Positions 17,901 to 26,794 of a DNA stretch of 64,000 nucleotides are shown in pieces. Source of the DNA: HK1 sp965202735 (GTDB lineage: Bacteria; Pseudomonadota; Gammaproteobacteria; HK1); NCBI GenBank assembly GCA_965202735.1, contig OZ241844.1, positions 744,001 through 808,000 of the forward strand, read 5' to 3'. The stretch's first letter is position 1; each line of letters opens with the position of its first letter. The notes beneath the pieces are model-generated. The model saw nothing but the letters and a program-made list of their open reading frames with translations. It did not search any database and was not told the DNA's origin. The translations under genes were made by a program, and so were the position numbers.

Positions 17901-18722
17901 ATGGACGACATCAGGGCGGTGATCGAGTCCGCGTTCGAGCGGCGTGGCGACATTTCTCCCGGACGGGCGGAGCCCGCGGTGAAGGACGCGGTGACGGAGG
18001 CGATCGCCCTGCTCGACTCCGGGCGGGCGCGAGTCGCCGAGCCCGCGGACGGCGGCTGGATCGTCAACGAATGGCTGAAGAAGGCGGTGCTCCTCTCGTT
18101 CCGCATCGACGACAGCCACGTGATGGAGGGGGGATTCACCCGTTACTTCGACAAGGTTCCGGCCAAGTACGCGACGATGGACGACGCCGGCTTCCGCGCG
18201 CTCGGCGTGCGCGTCGTGCCGCCGGCCGTGGTCCGGCGCGGGGCCTACTGCGCGCCCGGGGTGGTGCTGATGCCGAGCTACGTGAACCTCGGCGCGTACG
18301 TCGACAGCGGGACGATGGTCGACACGTGGGCCACGGTCGGAAGCTGCGCCCAGATCGGAAAGGACGTCCACCTGTCGGGCGGCGTCGGAATCGGCGGCGT
18401 CCTGGAGCCCCTGCAGGCGAGCCCGACAATCATCGAGGACGGCTGCTTCATAGGAGCCCGCTCCGAGATCGTCGAAGGCGTGGTGGTCGAACGGGGCTCG
18501 GTGATCTCGATGGGAGTCTACATCGGCCGGAGCACGCGGATATACGACCGCGATTCCGGCGAGGTGTCATTCGGCAGGGTCCCGGCCGGATCGGTCGTGG
18601 TCTCGGGCAACCTGCCGTCCGACGACGGAAGGTACGGCCTGTACTGCGCGGTCATCGTGAAGCGCGTCGACGAGCGCACGCGGTCGAAGGTCGGCATCAA
18701 CGAGCTGTTGCGGACCCTCTGA
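17901..18722 (+). CDS. dapD: Tetrahydrodipicolinate N-succinyltransferase
   Basis: 273 residues, the usual length. It transfers succinyl from succinyl-CoA to tetrahydrodipicolinate in the succinylase branch of lysine/diaminopimelate synthesis. The N-terminal helical domain is followed by left-handed parallel beta-helix hexapeptide repeats (PSYVNLGAYVDSGTMVDTWATVGSCAQIG). GGVLEPLQASPTIIEDGCFIGA is characteristic of DapD. AGGGG lies upstream of the ATG. It is convergent with hup across a strong hairpin. Confidence 0.97.
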   Translation: MDDIRAVIESAFERRGDISPGRAEPAVKDAVTEAIALLDSGRARVAEPADGGWIVNEWLKKAVLLSFRIDDSHVMEGGFTRYFDKVPAKYATMDDAGFRALGVRVVPPAVVRRGAYCAPGVVLMPSYVNLGAYVDSGTMVDTWATVGSCAQIGKDVHLSGGVGIGGVLEPLQASPTIIEDGCFIGARSEIVEGVVVERGSVISMGVYIGRSTRIYDRDSGEVSFGRVPAGSVVVSGNLPSDDGRYGLYCAVIVKRVDERTRSKVGINELLRTL

Positions 18723-18811
18723 TTCGGGCCGGCGCCCGGGCGTCCTCCCAGGATGCGAAGAACGGGGACGAGCCGATTCGTCTCGCCGGATCGAAGCCTG
18801 CGGCGGAGCCG

Positions 18812-18837
18812 CCGGACATGCCGCCCGGCATGTCCGG
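18812..18837. terminator. Bidirectional hairpin between dapD and hup
   Basis: CCGGACATGCCG and CGGCATGTCCGG form a perfect 12-bp inverted repeat around two bases. It lies between the stops of convergent dapD and hup, 90 bases from the first and 12 from the second. There is no strong T-run, but the position and stability fit a shared terminator. Confidence 0.65.
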
Positions 18838-18848
18838 CCGCGCGGCTG

Positions 18849-19178
18849 TCAGGCCACCATGTCCTTCAGAGCCTTCAACGGCTGAATCTTCACCACGGTG
18901 TGCGCGGGCTTCGCGGCAAACGTCGTTTCCTGCCCGGTAAAGGGATTGATGCCCGCGCGAGCCTTCCGCGCCGGCTTGCGTACCGTCCTGATCTTCAGCA
19001 GGCCCGGAAGCGTGAACGTGCCCGCCCCCCCCCGCTTCTTGACGTGACGCTGTATCTGCACGCTCAACGAATCCATGACTTCCATCACCTGCTTTCTGGT
19101 AAGGCCGGTGTCTTCCGCGATCGCGGACAACAACTGGGCCTTCGTCATCGGCTGCTTCACCGCCGTCGCCTTCGCCAT
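18849..19178 (-). CDS. HU-family DNA-binding protein
   Basis: 109 residues from the ATG at 19178. MTKAQLLSAIAEDTGLTRKQV begins the helical dimerisation body. GTFTLPGLLKIRTVRKPARKAR-GINPFTG contains the beta-arm region. The C-terminal tail AKPAHTVVKIQPLKALKDMV marks the longer HU variant common in gamma- and betaproteobacteria rather than hupA, hupB or IHF. It bends and compacts DNA. Monocistronic by context. Confidence 0.88.
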   Translation of the reverse strand: MAKATAVKQPMTKAQLLSAIAEDTGLTRKQVMEVMDSLSVQIQRHVKKRGGAGTFTLPGLLKIRTVRKPARKARAGINPFTGQETTFAAKPAHTVVKIQPLKALKDMVA

Positions 19179-19523
19179 GTGTCTGCTCCCCCCCTCTCCC
19201 GAGTCCGAAAATACGGATGCGTGCTGCCGCACCATGTGTTCACGCCCGAGATCGAGCCTCCTCGTGCGTGCTTCCCTGCCGCCGGCTCCAACGAGCGTCA
19301 TGGCTCCCGCCGTCACGCCTGTCTCGGCGGATGACGAATCAGCGGGATGAATCAGCGGGATCGTCGTACCGGCGGAACCGCGGCGAGCATATCCATTCCG
19401 CCATTCGAATACTACTCTCTCCCGACCGGCCACCCGGCGCGGTGCGGCCCCTCCGTCACGGCTCCTCCCCGCGCACGCGAGCCGCCGCACGCCGCGCCCC
19501 GGAAACGCGGGAGCGCCGGCGCC
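19179..19523. other. 345-base gap between hup and pgi
   Basis: No gene is seen. It should hold the hup promoter on the minus strand. A small imperfect tandem, AATCAGCGGGAT twice, lies near 19336-19362. No terminator with a T-run is visible for pgi. Confidence 0.5.
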
Positions 19524-21164
19524 TCAGCGCGAAAGGCGCCGGTACTCGGCGACCAGACCCGAGGTCGACGCGTCGTGCGCCCGCGCAGCCTCCGGGTCCG
19601 TCAGCTCCCGCGCGATCGATGCCGCGAGCTCCTTTCCCAGCTCGACCCCCCACTGATCGAACGAGTTCACGCGCCACACCGCCCCCTGAACGAACACCTT
19701 GTGCTCGTAGAGCGCGACGAGTGCGCCCAGGGTGAACGGGTCGAGGCGCTCGACCATCAGGGTGCTGGTCGGACGATTGCCGTCGAACGCCTTGTGGGGG
19801 GCGAGCGACGCGGCGCGCCGACCCGGCATGCCGGCCAGCTCGAGGTCGGCCCGGACCTCGGCTTCGGACCGGCCCATCATCAGCGCCTCGGTCTGCGCGA
19901 GGCAGTTCGCGACGAGCAGCCGGTGCTGGTCCTCGAGGGGGTGGTCGCAACGCGCGGCCACGATGAAGTCCGCGGGCACGAGCCGGGTTCCCTGGTGCAG
20001 AAGCTGGAAGAACGCGTGCTGCCCGTCGGTGCCCGGCTCACCCCACACCACGGGTCCGGTCGCATGGTCGACGGTCGTCGAATCGAGGGTGGTGCGCTTT
20101 CCGTTGCTCTCCATGTCGAGCTGCTGCAGGTGGGCCGCGAACCGGTCGAGCCGCTGGTCGTACGCGAGCACCGCATGCGTCCCGGCCCCGAAGAAGTTGA
20201 CGTACCACACCCCGAGCAGGCCGAGGGTCGCCGGCAGGTTCCGATCGAGCGGGGCATCGCGGAAGTGGCGGTCCATCGCGTGCGCGCCCGCGAGCAGCTC
20301 GCGAAACCGGGTCATCCCCACCGCGATCGCGATCGGCAGCCCGATCGCGGACCACAGCGAGTAGCGGCCGCCGACCCAGTCCTGAAGCTCGAACACGTTG
20401 CCGGGGCCGATCCCGAACTCCGCGACCGCGGCGCGGTTCGCCGACGCCGCCACGAAGTGCCTTGCCACGGCGGCTTCGTCGCCGAGGGCATCGACGAGCC
20501 AGCGCCGCGCGGCGCGGGCGTTCGTCATCGTCTCGACCGTGGTGAAGGTCTTCGAGGCCACCACGAACACCGTCCGGGCGGGGTCCAGCCCGCGCAGCGT
20601 CGAGGTCAGGTGCATGCCGTCGATATTCGAGACGAAATGTACCCGCGGCCCGTCGGCGTGAGGCGAGAGCGCCCGGCACGCCATCCGCGGACCGAGGTCC
20701 GACCCGCCGATGCCGATGTTGACCACGTCGGTGATCCGCTCTCCAGTGTGGCCGCGCCAGCGCCCCCGCCGCACCGCCTCGGAGAAGCGCTCCATCGCCT
20801 CGAGCCCGCGCTCGACCCCGGCGCGCAGCGCGTCGTCGACCTCGCACACGGGCGACTCGCGCGAGTCGCGCAGCAGCGCGTGCAGCGCCGCGCGGTCCTC
20901 GGTCTCGTTGATGCGGGCGCCCGAGAACATCGCGTGGGCCCGCTCCATCACCCCCGACTCGCGGGCCAGGGCGCGCAGGAGGCGCATCGTCTCCCCGGTC
21001 ACCCGGTTCTTCGAGTAGTCGAGCAGGATCCCGCACGCCCGCAGGGAGAGGCGCTCGAACCGCTCCGGATCGCCCGCGAACAGATCGCGCAGGTGCGCCG
21101 CCGCGACGCGCGGGAAGTGGCCGCCGAGCGCGCGCCACGCGGCGGTGTCGGTGAGATTCGTCAT
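19524..21164 (-). CDS. pgi: Glucose-6-phosphate isomerase
   Basis: 546 residues from the ATG at 21164 (MTNLTDTAAWRAL). It interconverts glucose-6- and fructose-6-phosphate. Signatures are VNIGIGGSDLGPRM, FVSNIDGMHL, SKTFTTVETMTNA, DWVGGRYSLWSAIGLPIA, MESNGK and the C-terminal FDQWGVELGKELA. All catalytic regions are present and it is full length. Upstream lie a duplicated 25-bp sequence and a MITE copy, so its promoter region is rearranged compared with a simple gene. Confidence 0.97.
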   Translation of the reverse strand: MTNLTDTAAWRALGGHFPRVAAAHLRDLFAGDPERFERLSLRACGILLDYSKNRVTGETMRLLRALARESGVMERAHAMFSGARINETEDRAALHALLRDSRESPVCEVDDALRAGVERGLEAMERFSEAVRRGRWRGHTGERITDVVNIGIGGSDLGPRMACRALSPHADGPRVHFVSNIDGMHLTSTLRGLDPARTVFVVASKTFTTVETMTNARAARRWLVDALGDEAAVARHFVAASANRAAVAEFGIGPGNVFELQDWVGGRYSLWSAIGLPIAIAVGMTRFRELLAGAHAMDRHFRDAPLDRNLPATLGLLGVWYVNFFGAGTHAVLAYDQRLDRFAAHLQQLDMESNGKRTTLDSTTVDHATGPVVWGEPGTDGQHAFFQLLHQGTRLVPADFIVAARCDHPLEDQHRLLVANCLAQTEALMMGRSEAEVRADLELAGMPGRRAASLAPHKAFDGNRPTSTLMVERLDPFTLGALVALYEHKVFVQGAVWRVNSFDQWGVELGKELAASIARELTDPEAARAHDASTSGLVAEYRRLSR

Positions 21165-21217
21165 CGGATGCTCCGAAGCCCGAGGGGCTGTCCCGGCTCC
21201 ACCGGCACACCGATGAT

Positions 21218-21303
21218 ATCCCCCGCGCCCGTCGGCGGGCGGACCAGGGAGGCAAAGGAGATGTAGGACCTGCTTGACATCCCCCGCGCCCGTCGGCGGG
21301 CGG
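21218..21303. repeat. Duplicated 25-bp GC-rich direct repeat upstream of pgi
   Basis: ATCCCCCGCGCCCGTCGGCG followed by GGCGG occurs at 21218-21242 and again at 21279-21303, identical, 36 bases apart. Each copy can fold through CCCG/CGGG. It lies 54 bases upstream of the pgi start. It could be a regulator-binding pair or a duplication scar. Confidence 0.75.
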
Positions 21304-21435
21304 GGACCGCGGGAGGCGCGGCACGCCGCGTCCCGCATGACGCGGCCGGCTCGCCGTCCCGGACCGCAAGGCTCGCCGAGCCCCCGCCGCGGCCGCCGGC
21401 CGGTGAATCCTGCGGGCGGTGCGGGGCGGGGCGCA

Positions 21436-21553
21436 GCAATTTCCGCCAAGCGGGAGCAGGCCCCTGAAATCCCCTCGATTCGGCACCCCGAGGGTCGAAA
21501 TCACACCACAATTCCACCACGGTACAGCCTCTTCCGGGCGCTGGCGGGAATCG
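21436..21553 (-). mobile_element. MITE-like element, family 1, copy A
   Basis: About 118 bp with end inverted repeats (CTGGCGGGAATCGC at one end, GCAATTTCCGCCAAG at the other). Read on the minus strand it matches copy D (63403-63529) nearly throughout, including GTGGTGGAATTGTGG and GATTTCAGGGGCCTGCTCCC. It sits about 100 bases upstream of glpK and may carry part of its promoter. It has no open frame. Confidence 0.72.
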
Positions 21554-21652
21554 CGGGGCGAGGCGGGCCCCCGTTCGTCCGCCGCCACGTCTGCACGTAC
21601 CATCGCAAGCCCGGCCCATCGGGCCGCAGGAACGAGAAACGGAGGCCACGTC

Positions 21653-23140
21653 ATGTCCGACACCCCCCTGCTCCTCGCCATCGACCAGGGCACCACCAGC
21701 TCGCGGACGATGGTGTTCGACGCCGACGGCTCGGTCCGGGCCGTCGCGCAGCGCGAGATCACGCAGCACTATCCGGGCGGCGGCTGGGTCGAGCACGACC
21801 CGGAGGAGATCTGGGCGGCGACCCTCGCGGTCACCCGCGAGGCCCTCGCCGCGGCCGGCGGCGCGGTCGCGGCGGCCGGCATCACGAATCAGCGCGAGAC
21901 CACGGTGGTCTGGGACCGCGCGACCGGCGCTCCCATCCACCGCGCCATCGTGTGGCAGGACCGGCGCACCGCGGCGCGGTGCCGGGCGCTGCGCGACGCC
22001 GGGCACGAGCCCGCGGTCGCCGGGAAGACCGGCCTCCTGCTCGACCCGTACTTCTCCGCGACCAAGATCGCGTGGATCCTCGACCACGTCGACGGCGCGC
22101 GCGAGCGCGCGGCGGCGGGCGAGCTCGCGTTCGGCACCATCGACACCTTCCTGATCTGGCGCCTGACCGGCGGACGGGTGCATGCCACCGACGCCACCAA
22201 CGCGTCCCGCACCCTGCTCTTCGACATCCACGCGCAGGCGTGGGACGACGCGTTGCTGCGGCTCTTCGACGTACCGCCGAGCGTGCTGCCGGAGGTGCGC
22301 GACAGCGCCGCCGACTTCGGCGCCGCGTCGCCGGAAGTGCTCGGACAGGCCATTCCGATCGCGGGCGTCGCCGGCGACCAGCAGGCGGCGACCGCGGGAC
22401 AGGCCTGCTTCACGCCCGGCATGACGAAGAGCACCTTCGGCACCGGCTGCTTCGCGGTCATGAACACCGGCGCGGAGGCGGTCCGGTCGCGGCACCGGCT
22501 TCTGACCACCGTGGCCTGGCGCCTCGAGGGCGAGCCGACCTACGCCCTGGAGGGCTCGATCTTCGTGGCCGGCGCCGCCGTGCAGTGGCTTCGCGACGGG
22601 CTGCGCGCCATCGAGAACGCGCCGCAGACCGAAGCGCTGGCGGCCAGCCTCTCCGATTCCGGCGGCGTGTACCTCGTTCCCGCGTTCACCGGCCTCGGCG
22701 CGCCGCACTGGGACCCGGACGCGCGCGGCGCCATCTTCGGCCTCACCCGCGACGCCGGGCCCGCGCACCTCGCGCGCGCCGCGCTCGAGTCCGTCTGCTT
22801 CCAGACCCGGGATCTGATCGCCGCGATGGAGGCCGACCGCGGGTCCCCGATCGATCGCCTCCGGGTCGACGGCGGCATGGTCGGCAACGCCTGGCTGCTC
22901 CAGGCCCTCGCGGACATCGTCGGCGTCACCGTGGAACGGCCGCGCAACGCCGAGACCACCGCCCTCGGAGCGGCGTACCTGGCGGGGCTCCAGGCCGGCG
23001 TGTTCCGATCCGTCGCCGAGATCGGCGAGCGATGGGCGCGAGACGCCGAGCTGAGGCCCCGGATGCCGGACCGGGAACGCGAACGGCTGGTGCGGGGCTG
23101 GGAGAGCGCGGTGGCGCGGACCCTGGAGCACCGGGGCTGA
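21653..23140 (+). CDS. glpK: Glycerol kinase
   Basis: 495 residues. The ATG at 21653 has GGAGG seven bases upstream. FGGY-family signatures are LAIDQGTTSSRTMVFD (phosphate-1 loop), GWVEHDPEEIW, NQRETTVVWD, WQDRRTA, GVAGDQQAA, and the FGGY motif region KSTFGTGCFAVMNTG. The C-terminal domain has VDGGMVGN and TTALGAAYLAG. It makes glycerol-3-phosphate for lipid synthesis or catabolism. No glpF or glpD is adjacent. It converges on the aminotransferase, with 7 bases between stops. Confidence 0.96.
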   Translation: MSDTPLLLAIDQGTTSSRTMVFDADGSVRAVAQREITQHYPGGGWVEHDPEEIWAATLAVTREALAAAGGAVAAAGITNQRETTVVWDRATGAPIHRAIVWQDRRTAARCRALRDAGHEPAVAGKTGLLLDPYFSATKIAWILDHVDGARERAAAGELAFGTIDTFLIWRLTGGRVHATDATNASRTLLFDIHAQAWDDALLRLFDVPPSVLPEVRDSAADFGAASPEVLGQAIPIAGVAGDQQAATAGQACFTPGMTKSTFGTGCFAVMNTGAEAVRSRHRLLTTVAWRLEGEPTYALEGSIFVAGAAVQWLRDGLRAIENAPQTEALAASLSDSGGVYLVPAFTGLGAPHWDPDARGAIFGLTRDAGPAHLARAALESVCFQTRDLIAAMEADRGSPIDRLRVDGGMVGNAWLLQALADIVGVTVERPRNAETTALGAAYLAGLQAGVFRSVAEIGERWARDAELRPRMPDRERERLVRGWESAVARTLEHRG

Positions 23141-23147
23141 GACCGTA

Positions 23148-24437
23148 TCAGAGCCCGGCGCGCAGCCGCTCCAGGCCCGCCTCGATCGTCTCGATCGAAC
23201 GGCAGAACGCGAACCGCAGATAGCGGTCCCCTTCGTTTCCGGTGGCGTAGAAGTTGTCGCCCGGCACCGTCGCGACCCCGACCTCCCGGACGAGGTGCAT
23301 TGCGGCGTCGGTCGGCGACATGTCCGCGAGCGCCGGCACCCCCCGGTAGTCCGCGAAGAGGTAGTAGGCGCCCTCCGGAGGGCTCGCGGCGAAGCCGACC
23401 TCGCGCAGGCCGCCGAGCAGCAGGTCCCGCTTCGTCCGGTAGCTCCCGGCGATCCCCGCGAAGAATTCCCGGTCCTGGCGCAGCAGCGATACCGCCCCCT
23501 TCTGCAGCGGAGTGGGAGCCTGCACCACCAGGTTGTCGTGCACCGCCCGAAGCCGGCGGGTGCGCTCCGGCGGGGTGATCACCCAGCCGATCCGCCATCC
23601 GGTCGCACGCCCCGTCTTCGAGATCGAGCTCACCGCCAGGGTGCGTCCGGCCATCCCCTCGAATCGCGCGAGATGCGAATGGCGATGGCCGTCGAAGGTG
23701 ATGTGCTCGTAGATCTCGTCGGTGATCGCGAAGAGGTCGTACGTGCGGCACATCCCGGCGATGAACGACAGCTCGTCGTCATCCAGCACCTTGCCGGTCG
23801 GGTTGTGCGGCGTGTTCACGACGAACGCCCTGACCGACGGCTCGGCGGCGACACGTCGAACCTCGTCGCGGTCGAACCGCCAGGTGCCCGCGTCCCGATC
23901 CTCGCGCAGGGTCACGAACCGCGGCACGAGCCCGAAGATGGCGGCCTGCGAGGGATAGAGCTCGTGGTAGGGCTGCATCACCACGACCGCGTCGCCCGGC
24001 TCGAGCAGCGAACGAAACGCCACCGCCATGCCTTCGCTCGCCCCGAGCACCACCGTGACCTGATCGTCGGGGTCCGGACGGTGGCCGTGGAACGCCTGCG
24101 TGTAGTCCGCGATCGCGCGCCTCAGCTCGGGGATCCCGAACGGGAACGAATACTGGTTCAGCTCGTCGCGCGGGCTTCGCACGCCTGCGAGGAGCTCCTT
24201 CAGGGAGAGGTCGAGCGAGTTGCCGCCCGCGCCGCCGCTCCCTTCCAGGATCTCGCGCAGGGTCAGCGAGTCGAGCCGGCGAGCCCCCTCGTCCGTCCCG
24301 CCGAGCATCGCGGAGATTCCGCCCCATACCATGTCGTAGACCGGCGCCTCGTCGGTGAACCCCTGCGAGAAGTTCACCGCGCCGTGCTCGATCGCGAGCC
24401 GGGTCATGAGGCGTATGACGGTTTCCTTCACTTCCAC
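23148..24437 (-). CDS. PLP aminotransferase, class I/II
   Basis: 429 residues from a GTG at 24437 with GGAG upstream. A fold-type I enzyme: NQYSFPFGIPELRRAIADY, VTVVLGASEGMAVA, MQPYHELYPSQ, NTPHNPTGKVL, TDEIYEH, and the PLP lysine in SSISKTGRATGWRIGW. The closest named relatives by motif are methionine/kynurenine-type aminotransferases (YbdL/KAT) and aspartate aminotransferases. Between NFSQGF and NQYSF there are about 55 extra residues, rich in Gly/Ser/Leu (ILEGSGGAGGNSLDLSL). The substrate is not assignable. Confidence 0.82.
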   Translation of the reverse strand: MEVKETVIRLMTRLAIEHGAVNFSQGFTDEAPVYDMVWGGISAMLGGTDEGARRLDSLTLREILEGSGGAGGNSLDLSLKELLAGVRSPRDELNQYSFPFGIPELRRAIADYTQAFHGHRPDPDDQVTVVLGASEGMAVAFRSLLEPGDAVVVMQPYHELYPSQAAIFGLVPRFVTLREDRDAGTWRFDRDEVRRVAAEPSVRAFVVNTPHNPTGKVLDDDELSFIAGMCRTYDLFAITDEIYEHITFDGHRHSHLARFEGMAGRTLAVSSISKTGRATGWRIGWVITPPERTRRLRAVHDNLVVQAPTPLQKGAVSLLRQDREFFAGIAGSYRTKRDLLLGGLREVGFAASPPEGAYYLFADYRGVPALADMSPTDAAMHLVREVGVATVPGDNFYATGNEGDRYLRFAFCRSIETIEAGLERLRAGL

Positions 24438-24645
24438 GGAAGGTCTCCCTCGCCGGTGCGCAAGGGCGTCCGCACCGGTGGCCGGCGGTCTCCCCGCCGA
24501 CGCGGCTCCGGGCGATTCGGAGAGTCGGTCACCCCCGCCGATATCGCAGTCTCCCCGCCGGCGCGGCTCCGAGGCTCGAAACGCGCAACGACGGCCGGCA
24601 ACGTTCCGGATGCCTGCGGGTGTCGAGCCGGGCGGAAGGAATTCC

Positions 24646-24736
24646 TGGCGGAGAGGGAGGGATTCGAACCCTCGATGGGCTTTCAACCCATACTCCCTTA
24701 GCAGGGGAGCGCCTTCAGCCGCTCGGCCACCTCTCC
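24646..24736 (-). tRNA. tRNA-Ser (anticodon GCU)
   Basis: 91 nt including an encoded CCA. The acceptor stem GGAGAGG pairs with CCTCTCC; the D-loop region is GGCCGAGCGGCTGAAGGC; the anticodon loop is CTGCTAA. A long serine-type variable arm follows, then the T-arm GAGGGTTCGAATCCCTC. It reads AGC/AGU codons. The csrA-tRNA-Ser linkage is common in gammaproteobacteria. Confidence 0.97.
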
Positions 24737-24794
24737 GGGAGACGCGGAGCATACAGAAACGGAGGATCGCCCGCCACACTCAGTCACTCGGGGC

Positions 24795-24965
24795 AGCAAT
24801 TCCCGCCAGCGCCCGGAGAGGCCGTACCATGGTGGGATTCCGGCGCGATTTCGACCATCAGGGCGCAGGCACTCCGCAAAGGACGTTATTGACGTGCGGA
24901 GGGGAAGGGCTCCCGGAATGAGTCTCGGGGATTTCGGGGGCATGTTCCCGCCAGGCGGGAATTGC
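24795..24965 (+). mobile_element. MITE-like element, family 1, copy B (with internal insertion)
   Basis: Ends GCAATTCCCGCCAGCGCCCGG and CCAGGCGGGAATTGC are nearly perfect inverted repeats. The left half matches copies A and D through TTCGACC. About 50 unrelated bases are inserted before the GGGGATTTC right half, giving about 171 bp. It occupies much of the 24737-25162 gap between tRNA-Ser and csrA; the rest of that gap shows nothing recognisable. Confidence 0.7.
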
Positions 24966-25162
24966 CGCGCTCAGGGGCGCCGACGAGAAGTACTTCGCCA
25001 CGGATCGAGCGTGCCATCCGGCAGGAGCAGGGCCCCTCCGGGTACAGTCAGCAACCTTGTTTCGGTCACTGTCCTTGCGCTTGCGAGGCCCACCGCGGCG
25101 GCCCGCGCGGCACCGCCCCCGCCCGGCGACGGACGCCGGCCGCGATACGGCCGGCGCCGCGG

Positions 25163-25378
25163 TCAACAGGAGGTGGCGGACCCGTCGCCCCCCTGCTCGC
25201 CGGATGGCTCCGGCCACCGTTCATGGATCCGCTCGTAGATCTCGCGCCGGTGAACCGCCACCTCCCTGGGGGCGTCGATCCCGACCCGCACCTGGTTGCC
25301 CTTCACTCCGAGTATCGTCACCGCGACATTGTCGCCGATCATCAGCGATTCGCCGATTCTTCTGGTGAGGATGAGCAT
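25163..25378 (-). CDS. csrA: Carbon storage regulator CsrA
   Basis: 71 residues. MLILTRRIGESLMIGD and VTILGVKGNQVRVGIDAPREVAVHREEIY-type sequence are diagnostic. CsrA is a small homodimeric RNA-binding protein that controls translation of many mRNAs by binding GGA motifs near ribosome-binding sites. The C-terminal tail is longer than the 61-residue E. coli protein and ends with acidic and Gly residues. It lies 68 bases downstream of lysC, the conserved lysC-csrA-tRNA-Ser order. Confidence 0.97.
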   Translation of the reverse strand: MLILTRRIGESLMIGDNVAVTILGVKGNQVRVGIDAPREVAVHRREIYERIHERWPEPSGEQGGDGSATSC

Positions 25379-25446
25379 CGCGTCCTCCTCGGCCGCCGGG
25401 ATGCGGGGTCCGCCCCCGGTGGCGGTGTCCTCGTGACCGTGCTGCT

Positions 25447-26790
25447 TCAGTCGAGCGTGGCGGGCGCCGTCCCGATCCGGGAGGCCCCGGCCGCGGACCG
25501 GCTCCCCCGTCCCGAGCCTCTCGATCCCGGGTGGCCCGCCGCCTGCCGGGACGGGCTCTCCGCGGCCCCGTTCTCTTCGAGACCGAACGCGGCATGCAGC
25601 GCCCTCACCCCGAGCTCGAGATACTTCTCGTCGACGACCACCGAGATCTTGATCTCCGAGGTCGAGATCATCTGGATGTTGATGCTCTCCGCGGCAAGCG
25701 CCCGGAACATCCGGCTGGCGATGCCCGCGTGGGATCGCATCCCGACGCCGACGAGAGAGATCTTGACGATTCGATCATCACCGGTCACCCGGCTCGACTC
25801 CCACTGCGACGTCCGCTCCCGCACGATCTGCAGCGTGCGGGCGTAGTCGTTGCGATGCACGGTGAAGGTGAAGTCGGTGGTCCCGTCCGCGCCGGCATTC
25901 TGGACGATCATGTCGACCTCGATGCTCTCTTCGGCCACCGGGCCGAGGATCGAGAACGCGACGCCCGGACGGTCCTGCACGCCCATGACGGTGATCTTCG
26001 CCTCGTCGCGGTTGAACGCGACGCCGGAAATGAGAGGCTGCTCCATGGCATGGTCCTCGAAGTCGGGTCCGATGAGGGTGCCGGGGCCGTCTTCGAACGT
26101 CGACAGCACGCGCAGGGGCACGCCGTACTTGCTCGCGAACTCGACGGCTCGAATCTGCAGCACCTTCGCTCCGAGGCTCGCGAGCTCCAGCATCTCCTCG
26201 AACGTCAGTGCCTCCAGGCGCCTCGCCTCCGGCGCCACCCGGGGATCGGTGGTGTAGACCCCGTCGACATCGGTGTAGATCCGGCACTCGCCGGCACCCA
26301 GGGCCGCGGCAATCGCGACCGCGGTGGTGTCGGAGCCGCCGCGGCCGAGGGTGGTGATGTCGCCGTCGTCGTCCACGCCCTGGAAGCCGGCCACGACCAC
26401 CACCCGCCCCTGCCCGAGGTCGGCGCGGATGCGCGCGTCGTCGATGTGCACGATGCGCGCCCGGTTGTGGGTGCTGTCGGTGCGGATGCGCACCTGGTGG
26501 CCGGTGTACGAACGCGCGGGGAGGCCGTTCGCCTGCAACGCCATTGCGAGCAGGGCGATGGTCACCTGCTCCCCGGTCGAGAGCAGGACATCAAGCTCGC
26601 GGGGGTCGGGACGGCTCTGGACGGTGCGCGCGAGGCCGAGGAGGCGGTCGGTCTCCCCGCTCATCGCGGAGACCACGACCACCACGTCGTCGCCCCGCGC
26701 ACGGGCGCTCCCGACCCTGGCGGCGACATGCGCGATCCGTTCGAGGCTTCCGACCGAGGTGCCCCCGAACTTCTGGACGATCAAGCTCAC
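25447..26790 (-). CDS. lysC: Aspartate kinase
   Basis: 447 residues from a GTG at 26790. The kinase domain has VQKFGGTSVGS, VVSAMSGETDRLL, LSTGEQV and TTLGRGGSDTTAVA. Two C-terminal ACT domains (from about residue 265; VQDRPGVAFSILGPVAEE and VGVGMRSHAGIASRMF) should give feedback control by lysine/threonine. About 37 residues after the usual end (AAFGLEENGAAES...) are Gly/Ser/Arg-rich and not part of the known fold. The start codon abuts a minisatellite, so the translation signal lies within or next to repeat DNA. Confidence 0.95.
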   Translation of the reverse strand: MSLIVQKFGGTSVGSLERIAHVAARVGSARARGDDVVVVVSAMSGETDRLLGLARTVQSRPDPRELDVLLSTGEQVTIALLAMALQANGLPARSYTGHQVRIRTDSTHNRARIVHIDDARIRADLGQGRVVVVAGFQGVDDDGDITTLGRGGSDTTAVAIAAALGAGECRIYTDVDGVYTTDPRVAPEARRLEALTFEEMLELASLGAKVLQIRAVEFASKYGVPLRVLSTFEDGPGTLIGPDFEDHAMEQPLISGVAFNRDEAKITVMGVQDRPGVAFSILGPVAEESIEVDMIVQNAGADGTTDFTFTVHRNDYARTLQIVRERTSQWESSRVTGDDRIVKISLVGVGMRSHAGIASRMFRALAAESINIQMISTSEIKISVVVDEKYLELGVRALHAAFGLEENGAAESPSRQAAGHPGSRGSGRGSRSAAGASRIGTAPATLD

Positions 26791-26794
26791 TTTC

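Noticed and set aside
24646..24736. tRNA-Ser as the integration site of the mobile island
   Set aside because: The integrase and island are about 30 kb away and no repeat of the tRNA 3' end was seen beside them.
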